The translations under genes were made by a program, and so were the position numbers. Source: Amblyornis subalaris (Eukaryota; Chordata; Aves; Passeriformes; Ptilonorhynchidae). From it: a stretch of 64,000 nt of DNA. Positions within the stretch are counted from its first letter, which is position 1. Every line of letters begins with the position of its first letter. Location of the stretch: NCBI GenBank assembly GCA_018881555.1, contig JACAXG010000170.1, positions 372,001-436,000 on the forward strand, given 5' to 3'. Below, piece after piece: positions 48,317 to 59,800 of the stretch. Below the pieces are notes generated by a model that saw only the letters and a list, made by a program, of their open reading frames with translations, had not been told where the DNA came from and made no database searches.

Positions 48317-48737
48317 AGGGTTGTCAAGCACTGGAACTGAAGAACTGGAACTTTAGAAAAGGAGGCTCAGGGGGGACCTTCTGGCTCTGCACAGCTCCTG
48401 ACTCTGCACAGCTCCTGACAGGAGGGGGCAGCCAGGGGGGATCGGGCTCTGCTCCCAGGGAACAGGGACAGGAGGAGAGGGAACGGCCTCAGGCTGTGCC
48501 AGGGGAGGCTCAGGGTGGACATCAGGAGGAATTTCTGCAGGGAAAGGGTGGTCAAGCCTTGGCAGGGGCTGCCCAGGGAGGTGTTGGAGTGCCCATCCCT
48601 GGAGGTGTCCAAGGAAGGCCTGGCCGTGGCACTCAGTGCTCTGGGCTGGGGACAAGGTGGGGACTGGGCACAGCTTGGACTCCATGGGCTGGGAGGACTT
48701 TTCCAACCTAAACACTCATATTCTATGATTCTGTGAA
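48317..48737 (+). mobile_element. CR1 LINE 3' portion, plus strand, with internal rearrangement
   Basis: Typical CR1 3' region: GAGGCTCAGGGGGGACC, then AGGCTCAGGGTGGACATCAG, AAGGGTGGTCAAGCCTTGG, GCTGCCCAGGGAGGTG, and the terminus TATTCTATGATTCTGTGA at about 48719-48736. The reading frame is broken. At its left edge a short CR1-like string GGTTGTCAAGCACTGGAAC (from about 48316) is out of order, since it normally lies further 3', so the locus holds either two insertions or a rearrangement. A 17-bp direct duplication (48385-48401, 48402-48418) lies inside. Confidence 0.85.
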
Positions 48738-51700
48738 ACAAATCTGTCTGTGAATAGCTCAGTTATTATCTCCTATTGATTTTCTTATTGATTTCCTAGT
48801 TTTTGTGGATCATATCTCTTTAAGGATGGCTTAGATTTTTCTTGCTGGATCCTCATCTATAACCCACAATGTTATGATAACACAGCTCACTGTGTGCTGC
48901 ATGGTGGGAAGAATTGCCCCATTTCCTTTAACAGTACTGCTGGAATGAGTAAGATAATCTGAATTTTGGCTTTACTCTTGGAGGTTGATACGACTTGTAA
49001 GTGATTCTTTTGAAAGTAGTAAGAACTACAGTGGTGATTTCAAAGGCTTTTATTACCACTTAAAATCAACTGCTGCCTTCATTTTCTGGAAAGCAGAGGC
49101 TGAGTTCTGGTTTTAATTGGATTGGCTAGGATTTCCCATGACATTTGCTGCATGTGCTCACTTACTGGATGACTTATGTTGTGTCCCCTCTCCTTTGCCA
49201 CAAGACGAGATTTTTGACGAGAAGATGACCAACTAATTAATTCCTCAGCTCTGGGAAGAGATTCAGTCAAAGCCACGCAGGGTGGTGAGGGGGCACACAC
49301 AGTCTGGGTAAATGCTCTCAAACACACTCTGGATAGAATAATAGGTGGGAATGGGAAGTTTTTTCTTTCTGAATGCAGCAGTTCTGGTATGTTTTGACCA
49401 TCTATGCTTCTGCTGAAAGGATTTCCGTTGTGTAACAAAGCTTGGGGCAGGAAGCACATTGTGTTTGGACTTTTGCTGCAATAAGGTATAGACTGTTGTG
49501 GAATGGTAAACTCGTACATTTAAAGGGGGCTTTTCTCTGTTGGGATTGTTTTGGGTTTTTTTTTTCCACAATTCAGAAACTGGCTATTGGTGAAACAAAG
49601 CAAAATCTAAGGAAAAGGAGAAAATGGTTTTTCTGTGTTAGTGTAGTATTTCAATACTAATACATTTCAGAATCAGGAGATCCTGGAGGAGATCCAAGAT
49701 ACCCTTTGCTGTGTATATCAGCTTCCTCCAACAGATAAGGTTGTGTTTCACCTACATCTGAAACCCCCTCCTGAAGAGCTGTTGTGCCCCAAGATATGGT
49801 AATCATCCTCTGCTTATCTGACTTCAGGGCACAGCCCTTCTGCCTGCTTTGTGTCTCCTCTGTGGCTGTGACATCTGTCTTTTTTTCCCCTGTATTTAAT
49901 GACAGCTTAAAAAAATCATTAGCATTGGCCCATTAAAATCAGTGATAGCACTGATTAGTGCTATAGATTAAGTAACAGATCATGTACATTAGTGACACAT
50001 GAAAATCAACAGCACTAGAAAGATTTCATCCCTAAGGTTTAATTTTTTTCTATGCCAGTAGTGCAATGATGCTTTTAGGTCTGAATTCAAAGCNTGTTCT
50101 GTGCCACTTTGCTGATGGACACACAGTGCACTGGTGCCTACCCCTAGAGATGAAAACTCAGAGCCCTGGGCTTTGTGACCAGCCCAAACTCACAGCTGGA
50201 CTTACAAGAGTCAAACCTTCAATGACCGAGGGCTTTCTAGTAAGAATGTATTTCTGTGCTGTGCAAAGGCAAACCCTGCTATTAATTAATTCCCTCTGAC
50301 TTTAAAAGGAAATTTCCTCAGTAATCTTAGGAGTAGATTTGTCATTTGATGTGTGTTAATTACATCCTAATTCCTTTTGGTTGCAATGTGAAAAGTAAAT
50401 GGTGAGGTGTATCTTCTAACGGCACAAATTTGGCTGCAGAGAAAGCTGGTCCTGTTTTCTGAAAGATCTTCTTTGGCAGTTATTTGGGAGAGCCAAGAGG
50501 ATGAGTGTAGATACAGAGAATATATATAGAGGAAACAAAAGTCATTGTCTGTTATGAATTATGTGGAAAATACTTGTAATACTTTCTGTCTGTGCCATTG
50601 GGTTCATAGCCACCAATCCAGGCTGGCTATGGAGCAGTTTTCTTTCCCGATGCCTTCCCCCAACAGACTTCAAAGATCAGAGAAAATTTTGAAATGTTTG
50701 GGTTATATTCCAGGTTAATATTAGTAAACCTTAATGCAGCACAAGAACTGGACCATCAGTTGGGATTGCAGAGGTTTTGAGAGGGAGGTGAGTGAGCTGC
50801 TTTATCCAAGGTTTTGGGGCTGGTGAGAGAGGTTTTTGTGCGCTGCTCTGGACTCTNCCCCAGTGCTGCCCCGGGTCTGCTTGCACCACAGTTCTCTCTT
50901 TCACACATGCTGTTTTGTGCTGACCAGCTCTCATTCCACTGCTTCAAAAATGCACCCCACCTAGTGTGATGAACGAACCAGCTTTAAAGAACAAGAGGAA
51001 AAACACATTGAATCCATCACCAGGCAGAATCTCGTGGGAAGCGGGAGTTCAGGAAGGATGCAGGAATGTGACCTGAAAGCCAAAGTAATCTTAAACACAC
51101 TTTTTTAACCTTGAGAGGATAACATTTAAGGCTGCTTGGTGGATGGTTATCTGTGGCCAGAGGCTACTGAATTGTTGAGCAGAGCACAGTGGCTGTGCGA
51201 GTTGTTATTGGGGGAGGTCGGGACCGAACCCAGGGCTTCAGCTTCAGTCCAGCTGTCCCAGAGCACACCAAGCACGCAGCCTGAAGCAGGTAATTGTAAC
51301 CCAGAGCGTTCTCAGGTATCATCTTTAGAGGGTTTCTAACCTGGGTGATCAAATGGCCCGGGATGTTTGTAACGGACCGTGGAGCTTTTCCCTCGTTCTC
51401 CAACGGCCAGTGCCCAAGGGAAAAGGGGATTCAAGCACATGGGAAATACAGCACCTGCTAAACCTGGACTGGAGGCCTTTCCAGGGAATTAAGGGACAAC
51501 AGGCCATGGTGGAACTTGAGCTGTTGCCTTTCCCTGAAAAGGAGGCTGTTTGGGCAATTCAGTTTTCCTTGATGAACTCAGAGAGCTTGGGGCTGACATT
51601 CCTGAAACATTCAGAAGCTCAGCTGCAATTCAGGCATTGGATCATGGGAAATAAACTTGCACCTTTGTCCAACATTAGGCCTGCTTAATATGAAAAGAAG

Positions 51701-54700
51701 AAAGCGCTGTTTCAGTGTGAAATGCTCTGTAGTCAGAATGATATTAAAAAAAATTAAAATTCCATCAGGAGGTATCCCACTAAAACCTGGAAAATGGCAT
51801 CGTGTTTTACCCTTGCTAGAGCCACGTTCTGGTAGCTTGACTAATTCTGGGTAGCCTCATAATTAGTCCCATTTAGTTGTCACTGTTCAGGAATCTCCAG
51901 GAAGCAATTTTCCATCTCAGGAATTCCACGGCTCAGTCCCACAATGCTGTTTGCTGGTGTCACTCATAAAGCTCTGATGGCCTGGATTGGTGACTGCCAA
52001 ATCCCTGTAGATGTGTCATCTTTACTGATGGATTTACTATTAATGTGACAGTTAAATGACATGTTAAATATTATAGCCATTATTTCATCTTCTTTTAAAA
52101 TACGGTTTGGCTTATTAAGTGTAATTTTAGTTCAGCCAGACTTGTGTAACACACCATGCCAATATAAATGGCTCTGCTCCAGGTGCAACAGAACTCTTGG
52201 AGAGGTCAAGATGTATAAAGTTTAGCCAGCTGTCAATTTTTATGGATCTGCTCTGAAATACCTATGCCCCCAGAAAGAACAGAATTTACAGCTTTTAAAA
52301 AATTGTTACCAGAATATGGCACTGCTATCCTTAATACCAGGGACTGGAGAATCTGAAAATGAAAATGTGGTGGGTTTGCAAAGGTATGAACAAAATTTTA
52401 TTGCTGTTAGGACACCAAATGAAAGCAAGAGAACACTTATCCTCAGAATTAATAACAAACTCCACAATAACAGCAGTGGTAAAGGAACACTTTTGCAGAG
52501 GACGTAGGATAGTTGTTATAAAAAATGTTATTTTATTTCTAAGTATGACTCAAACCTGCCAAATTGTGTGTAGTGAGGTGTGACAACTATCTGACATTAA
52601 TTCTCAGCCTCTTCTAGTGATGTCATCGCAGCAACTCTTAAATGTGTGTAAATGCACCAAGAGCTTATCTCTCACAATGCAATAAGGAGGCAGATAAATA
52701 GAAGCAGTCTTGAAATTTCCATTTGGGCTGAGAACAGCTCAGTATTGATCACAAAGGGGATGGGAAGGACCAGACTGAAAGACCAGAGAATGGGCTGTTT
52801 TAAGGTTTCTGAATTAGGCTGAATGTCATGTTTGGTTGCAATCAAGAAAATCAAATAAAACTCACACCTCTGTGCCTAAAAGGAAAATTAAATTAATTAA
52901 TTTGACAAAAATATTTTTCTGAAGTGAATTCCATAACAAAAATTAAAAAAGCTGTAGTTGCTTATTTCTCTCAGAAACCAAGTATACATTTTGTGCAATG
53001 GCTCTTTGCCTCCATCAGTTATTCCATTTTGAGGTCAGGCTGCTTTTACATTATCGTCACCTCTAGAGCATAATGTGAAATACAGACAGCCATAAATTGC
53101 CTCTTGTAGCACGAGAAATAAAAATGTAATGGATTCCCATTGGATTATGAACGGCTGTGCTAGGAAGACTTCCATAATTTTGTGGCTTTACCACACGTGA
53201 ATTATAGGCATGATCTCTCACCAGCAGGATGCACATAAATATCTATAATCATCGTGCATTCATTTCTGTGTTCTCCATTATGCTTGTAACGTGTCCAAGG
53301 GTAGAAATTACAGCCTGTGGCTGACAGCAGAGCTCAGCAGGAAAATATCCCTGACGTTTGTGCCACCGTGATTTGTGCTGGAAGGAGAAGCCTTTCAATA
53401 GCATCCTGCCCCCCTCCCTGGAGGGTCACCCTGCCCTTAAAGGGGCTGGGGGCAGGGGCAGAGCCCCTGCTGCTGTGCACAGGTAGGAGCAGAAGTGTGA
53501 GGGTTGGTGAGCAGGCAGCACTCACTGGTCTGCTGAGCCCACCAGTGCCAGCAGCTTCAGGATGTTTAAAGGACGTGGTGACAGCTCCCACCNCTTTGGC
53601 TTTTCCACTCAGGGTTTCGTGGCTTTTATGTAGAAGCAAGTGGCTATTGAGTCTGAAAAGCGATAAATTAACAAAATGAAAAAGTTTACCAAGTTGAACC
53701 TCGTCCCCAACAGTTCTGGACAGGCTGTTTTAGTTCATGCCGTCGCTGGGTGCTGAGGAGCACCAGCAGGGCTTTGCTGGGAGCTGTCCCTGCGGGCAGC
53801 TCGAGGCTGCTGGAGCGTTTCAGTGAGGCTGGGGAGCAGATCTGTGGTGTTCATAAGCTCGTCACTGTTTGGGAGTGTCACCTGGTGTGATTCAAGCCCA
53901 GCAGTGTCCCTGTAGCTGCCAGCGCTAACAAAGACCACCAAAATGGTACAGAGCTGCAGCTTCTCCACCTAATAATTTTGACACATCCCACTGCTTCTCT
54001 TATGACCTAATTTAGGGAAGATATGCTTGTCACTGCTGTGCTTCCTGCCTGTGGTACGACCTCAACGATTCCTGCCATGTGTGTTACAACTGCTGAATAA
54101 AGTACAGGATCCTTCTCTTTCCTTTCTTCCCCTTTTTGTGTGCATCCCTCTCATTATCATCAGCTTTGTACATTTTAGCTATCCTACCTCAAGAGAAGAC
54201 CACACTGAACTAACAGCATTGAAAACAATTTTTTGAAAGTGCTCCATCTAACAAGAATATCCCCCCAAAGGGAGGCAGGCAGTGGTGTTCCATCCATGCC
54301 AGTGGTTCTGGCCCTGCCTGGGCTCTTCCTCACTGGCTGCAGACCCAGTTTCTCATGCTGACTTCTGAGTTCTGACAGTTCTTTCTGTCCTAAATGAACC
54401 AAACCTTTTTTGCAAGACAACAAAAAGAATTTCTGGGCCCAACACCACAAAAACATGGGGTTTTCAACTCATTTCCTGCTCTTGTTTAATNAGCTTCCCT
54501 TTCCAGTTTGGTAATGGCCTCAGTGTTCTCGATATCATTGAGAGATCTGGTTAAATGACAGTACAGACTGTGTTGTATTTCCAGTCCATTAAAGGTTCAT
54601 TCCAATATGGAAATCTTGAATTAATCTAGTTATGAATACATAAAAATATTCCTATTGGGCCTGCAACAGCCATGGAACAAAAGGGTGTGCAGTGGGCACT

Positions 54701-55458
54701 GCTGGTTTGGAAACTTCAGACACCTTGGGACTCTCTCAAATGGGGGCTGCTCTTTTATTCTAAGTTCTTTGTCCAGTCTCCACTGTCTGAGGATTTATTT
54801 TAATGCAGTTACCTGTGGAGTCCTTTAAAAGCATTTTCTGTTGCAAATCTCTTGAAAAGGATTCTGCAAGTGCTGCACTTCATTATTTTAAAGNATGAAA
54901 ATGACCTTTAATGTGTTCTCCTGCATTAACCTTCTTCCCTGTAGTAAATAAGATGGTGCAATGTATAATTTTCATGTACCATACATTGCATTAAGCAAAG
55001 AGATGAATGAATATTTCTACAGGTTCTACTATATAAACCTGTTATGGCAGGTTGCTGCTCTAGTAATCTGGATAATGCTTTTTCCTGACTTTTGTGCATG
55101 TTACTGGCAATTGTTTGGATCATATAAGCTGCATGTCCTCTGCAGCTAAGACAGGCAATCATTTATTGCTNCTACTGACAATAAAAATTACTGTCAGGAT
55201 TTGATGGCAGGGGTAATGTACCACGATTCGATTGTAACTCTGAATTTCTTTTTATTTTAAAGAAATATGCTGCTGTCAGTTTGACTCTTGGACAAAGCAT
55301 GATTTTTTACCTAAAAGATCAAGTATAATCTTNGTTTTAGAGAAAGACATGTAAAACTGTTTTCTCCAAAGCCAACTCCATGCCAACGACTTCTCCGTTT
55401 GAATTCCCAACTATGACACGTGCCGCTGTTCCCACAGACTGACATCCCCGTGGTTCAC
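48738..55458. other. Intergenic DNA, no gene recognised
   Basis: Mostly AT-rich single-copy-looking sequence. Nothing beyond short chance open frames was seen. Confidence 0.5.
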
Positions 55459-55695
55459 CACGGAGCCTGGTCCTGGCCAGTGCCCACGAGGCCGTGGAGA
55501 GGCTGGTGAACATTTCCCAGCTGGAATTCCACACCCTCACAGAGCCTGGTCCCGGCCAGCGCCCACGAGGCTGCGGAGACTCTCATGGACATTTCCCAGC
55601 CAGAATTCCAAACCCTCACAGAGCGTGGTCCTGGCTAGTGCCCATGAGGCCATGGAGAGGCTCGTGGACGTTTCCCAGCAGGAATTCCAAACCTT
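55459..55695. repeat. 79-bp tandem repeat, three copies
   Basis: Copies start at the CGGAGCCTGGTCCTGG-type motif, with CCTGG/CGTGG aligned at 55466, 55545 and 55624 (exactly 79 bp apart). Each contains GCCCACGAGGC or GCCCATGAGGC, then a TTTCCCAGC-GGAATTCC-type block. The array sits just left of the 20-bp minisatellite. Confidence 0.9.
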
Positions 55696-55800
55696 CTCAA
55701 GCAGGGCTTGGCGCAGCGGCTGCTCCAGTCCCACCAGCAGGAATCCCTGGGCTCGCCCTGCTCCGGGGGTTCTGTGCCCGCTCCCAACACCAGGTGTTCC

Positions 55801-56258
55801 CCATGGACACCCCGTGTGCCCCATGGACACCCCGTGAGCCCTATGGACACCCTGCACCGCTCATGGACACCTTGAGCTCCCCATGGACACCCCGTGTGCC
55901 CCATGGACACCCTGCAGCCCCATGGACACCTTGTGCTCCCCATGGACACCCCGTGTGCCCCATGCACACCCTGCAGCCCCATGGACACCTTGTGCGCCCC
56001 ATGGACACCCTGTGCGCCCCACGGACACCCCGCTCGCCCCACGGACACCCCGCTCTCCCCACAGACACCCCGTGTGCCCCATGGACACCCCGTGTGCCCC
56101 ATGGACACGCCGTGCTCCTCATGGACATCCTGTGCTCCCCGTGGACACTCCGTGCTCCTCATGGACACCCTGCACCCCATGGACACCCTGGGAGCCCCAT
56201 GGACACCCCATGCTCCTCATGGACACCCCTTGCGCCCCATGGACACCCCGCAGCCCCT
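55801..56258. repeat. 20-bp minisatellite, 23 copies
   Basis: Units begin with ATGGACACC at 55803 and recur every 20 bp to 56239, except two 19-bp units and one 18-bp unit. The consensus is near ATGGACACCCCGTGTGCCCC. A 59-60 bp higher-order pattern is visible early on: units ending GCTCC, GTGTGCC and GCAGCCC follow each other in order twice. Because 20 is not a multiple of 3 and the unit lacks stops, long open frames appear on both strands. They are repeat artefacts. Confidence 0.95.
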
Positions 56259-56370
56259 ACGCGGCCCCCATGGCTCAGGGAGGGGATGGACGCTCACGGG
56301 AGCTGGGGACGGACGCCGTGCCCGACAGGGGCACTTCCTCAGCAGCTTCTCCTAGGACAGGGGTCCAGGG

Positions 56371-56410
56371 GTGACCAGGGGTGACCAGGGGTGACCAGGG
56401 GTGACCAGGG
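56371..56410. repeat. 10-bp tandem repeat GTGACCAGGG, four copies
   Basis: Four perfect head-to-tail copies, about 110 bp right of the 20-bp minisatellite, with a further partial unit on the left (GGGGTCCAGGG). Confidence 0.95.
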
Positions 56411-56429
56411 CGTGCAGCGCGGGACCAAG

Positions 56430-56850
56430 AACTGGACATTTTCAGGAAGGAGCTGCTGCTCATCCCCATCCACCTGGAGGTTCCTCTGCTCCCTGGTGCC
56501 CGTGGCCCGACGGAAAATCCCCTGCTTGGACTGCGGGAGGTCCCTCAGTCGGCGCTGTCCCCAGCCCATCCTCCGCTGCCTCCCGGCCGGGCCCATGGAA
56601 AGGAGCGGCCGCATCCCCCCAGGGCCGGGGGCCCTTCCAAGGGAACGGGCGGCGAGCGTGACGCCTCCGTGCTGCGGCCTGCCAGGCCCTGGCACGACTG
56701 CAGGGGAATCCAGCCTCACCCGGCAGGACATGGNACCTGGAACCTGCCCGATTCCCTGGGATCTTGCCCCATTCCCTGGACCTGCCCCATTCCCTGGAAT
56801 TGCACCGGCTGGCACACGGGGCTCTTGGCTGTGCCACGCTCAGGGCGAGT
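56430..56850. other. CpG-rich patch without a recognisable gene
   Basis: High GC with many CpGs, densest at about 56500-56700, including a GCGGCCGC site at 56605-56612. Short repeats of GCCCCATTCCCTGGA lie at about 56738-56808. Nothing in either strand's translation looks like a known protein. It could be an orphan CpG island or simply the GC-rich shoulder of the neighbouring minisatellites. Confidence 0.5.
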
Positions 56851-59800
56851 GCAGGGATTAAACGATTGCATGTGCGGTTTTCAGCATAAAAACAAGAAGC
56901 TGTGTGCAAAACTGGCTGGCAGCAGGCTCGTGAGCCTCTCACACAGTTAATNAAGCCTGAGGACGTGCAGCCATGCAGCCATCCGGGTGACTGCACGGCC
57001 AGCGTGCTCCCAAAATACGGGATACAAAGCTCTGTCCCTAAGGATTCTGCAGCGTTGGCAGAGCCATCCCATTTCACCCTCAATGCCTCCCTAAGTAAGA
57101 GCATTTACCCCTGTGGCTAATTCATTGAGAAACCACTCTGTGGTGGTCAAATTACCCAAAGCTGCTGTTTGTGGAACTGGGCAGANCCACGTTCCCACGG
57201 AGGCCAGCGGGTGTGTCCCACCGCTCGGGGGCTGAAATCCCACGGATGAGGAACTGCTGCCCCGAGAAGTTTTAGTGAGGNGTTAAAGTGGGTCGAGAAA
57301 GGCAGAACTTGAAGCTGTAGTTCCCCCTGTGAGGGATCACTGAAGTCAATCACTTCCTCAAGCCTGGGAAAACACCATGGCCCCTAATAAGGGTCAGTTA
57401 AATGGTAATGAGTGAGTGGAGGCGAGTGAGTGTTAATTTTGTATGAGCACAGTTGCTACCATTTTAAGTCATGAATTTAAGTGCATGCAAATCCATCTGA
57501 TGCATTAAATAGATAGTTTTTGGAGTCTGGATTTCAGAAATNACTGTCATGGAAATTAAATGGTGTTCAGAGACAGTTTTCCTCTGCTGTAGCAATAACT
57601 AAAGATTTTTTTTTTCAACTATCACTGTTATTCGCCTATTAGCTCAAAAAACCCAGCCCCGAACCCAACAAAATAATCAAGTACCTTAAAAGTAAGATAA
57701 ACCTCCGTGTAAATAAATACTTTCTGAAATCTCTGCTAAACATCATCCAGCTAAAACTTGAGAAATAAAGCTGTCAGTGCAGTAAACTTGATTGCACCAT
57801 TATGTAGTCTTTTCTGGTTTAAATGCTGGGGATTTGCTGTCTATGTTGCATTTTTGAGCTGAAAGATTCACTTCCTTCCTTTTCTCTCCAATTTTCATGA
57901 AAGGTCACAATTTCTTTAAAACTTCCTTTTTTGTGTCCCCCCAAAAATAAGGCATAGCTTTCAGCTGGTAAAAATACTNAGGGAAAATTAGACATAATTT
58001 ATTTTTTAGAAGAAATTGAGGTTATGCTTATAAGTTTTGAGGAGCTTTTGGATAATTTNCTTGCCAGATTTTCATAGCCAAAATATCTGAAAGGGATGCT
58101 AACATTTCCATGTAAACAATGAAATTATGAATTTGAACAGCTATTTCAGCACCTTTCAAAGCAGCCTCGCAATGTCTCAGGTTGCATGTAGTGCAAATAA
58201 GCTGTCAGAAAGTGAGCAAAACTATTGTTCTCATTGGACAAGGGATGTTGTAGTTCAGCAGTTTGCCTTTTATTTCTTAGAAGATCTAATCTGGTTTAAC
58301 TGAATTTGGCCTCTCGAGTTTGTCTTGATCTCTTTAAGCACTCCAGGAATGTCAGGGTGATATCCTGCCTGCAGGTAGAATCTCTGGGGTTGATCTGCTT
58401 TCCCCACTGTAAGGAATATCTTCAGTTTGCTCTGCCCAGTAACCCTGAACAGAAGCAGAGCAGTTCAGTGTGACATTACTTTGTGTTCTCAGCAGGACCT
58501 CACGTTCTTTCTTCTCCAGGCAGCGTTGAAAACACCTCACCCTCAACATCCTCTGAGTGCTTCTTCAACATGTCACAGCTTTATTTTGAAAGAAGGAATC
58601 AGGGACAATTCTCCTTGCATTTGCCTCAGGCCTTTTTCCAATCAGAAAAGCAAAATGGGGTAAGGACTTTAATCTGGATGCTAAATCAAAAGTAGTTTGT
58701 AGCTAGAAGTTGTGCAAGGGCAGAAACAGAGCACCTGTCAGTAACCCAGAATAATGGAGCTGCTGAAAGCCTTCAGAGCAGGATGAGCAGGAGGAATGGC
58801 CTTGTTTTCCTAAGTTACTCACTGGGAAAGACTGAAGTTGTGATTGATGAGATGCCTGAGGAGCACGAGCAGCATCAGTCAGCTGGCATTTTGTGAGTGC
58901 TGGGAGCAGTTGCTCAGNCAGCTCAGGACTGCACCCAGGGAGGCTGGCTCTGGGTGGGACTGTGCTTTCATCCTGCAGAATCCAACCCTGGCCTTGGTGC
59001 TTTCCTTTCAGAGCCTTGAAAATAAACACTTCATGCTTCACCCAGTCAGTGCTCACGTTGGTGCAAATGGCAGGAGACAGTGGGAGTGAAAAAAGAGACC
59101 AGACATTTGCTACCTCTCTTAGTTTCATTTCGCAGAGAATTCCTTAGAGAACAATCCAGAATGTGCCAGAAAGAAGAAAAGCAACAACCACAACCTGATC
59201 TGCTCATCTGCNGAAAGAATTTAATTACACTTTTGTTTTGCTTATGTAATTTCCTTCTTCCTCCCCTCCTGTCAGACCCTGTTCTCATCAAGGGATGTCT
59301 GACAAGGAAAAGATGTGAATAGGATACAGCTGAAAGCTTTTGGGCTCATGGGATTTAGGTAGGGAATGCAGACTCTGATCCAAAGCCTCCTTATCTCCTT
59401 GCTGCTGGATTTCCCTCCATCTCTTTGAGAGGGAAGAGGGTCGGGAAGGTGAGNCCAGGGCAGAGGCAGCTGAATGGGNCTGACTGGCTTCATTGGAGAG
59501 GGTCTCACCCTTCCCTCTGTGCTCCAAGAGAAGGGCAGTGAGCCCAGAGCAGGTGAACCTCACCCAACTTTACAGATTCTCTGCAAAAGAAAAAAGCAAT
59601 CCTGCGTGTTCTGCCACCTCTGGCTGGGGAAGAAAGAGGCCACAGCTCATGGCAGGAGAGATGTGCTCTTGGTCCACATCAGCTGTGGCACCCTGAGGAA
59701 AAGAGGCCCCCAAAAGCTGCCCTGATCTTGGATTGCAGGGTTTACCAGAGGGTTGCTCAAGCTAAATTAACTTTATAATTTGATAACTGCTCTCATTAGC

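Noticed and set aside
48416..48430. Second CTCF-like motif ACAGGAGGGGGCAG inside the CR1
   Set aside because: Only the GGGGGCAG half fits well. The 5' half departs from the consensus, so it was not called.
55494..56384. Open frames of 150-296 residues rich in MDTPCAPW-like repeats, both strands
   Set aside because: They are translations of the 20-bp and 79-bp tandem repeats. The units lack stops in all frames, and no homology or gene context supports coding.
43809..56410. CRISPR-like spaced repeats
   Set aside because: All arrays are head-to-tail tandem repeats without unique spacers, in a vertebrate genome.
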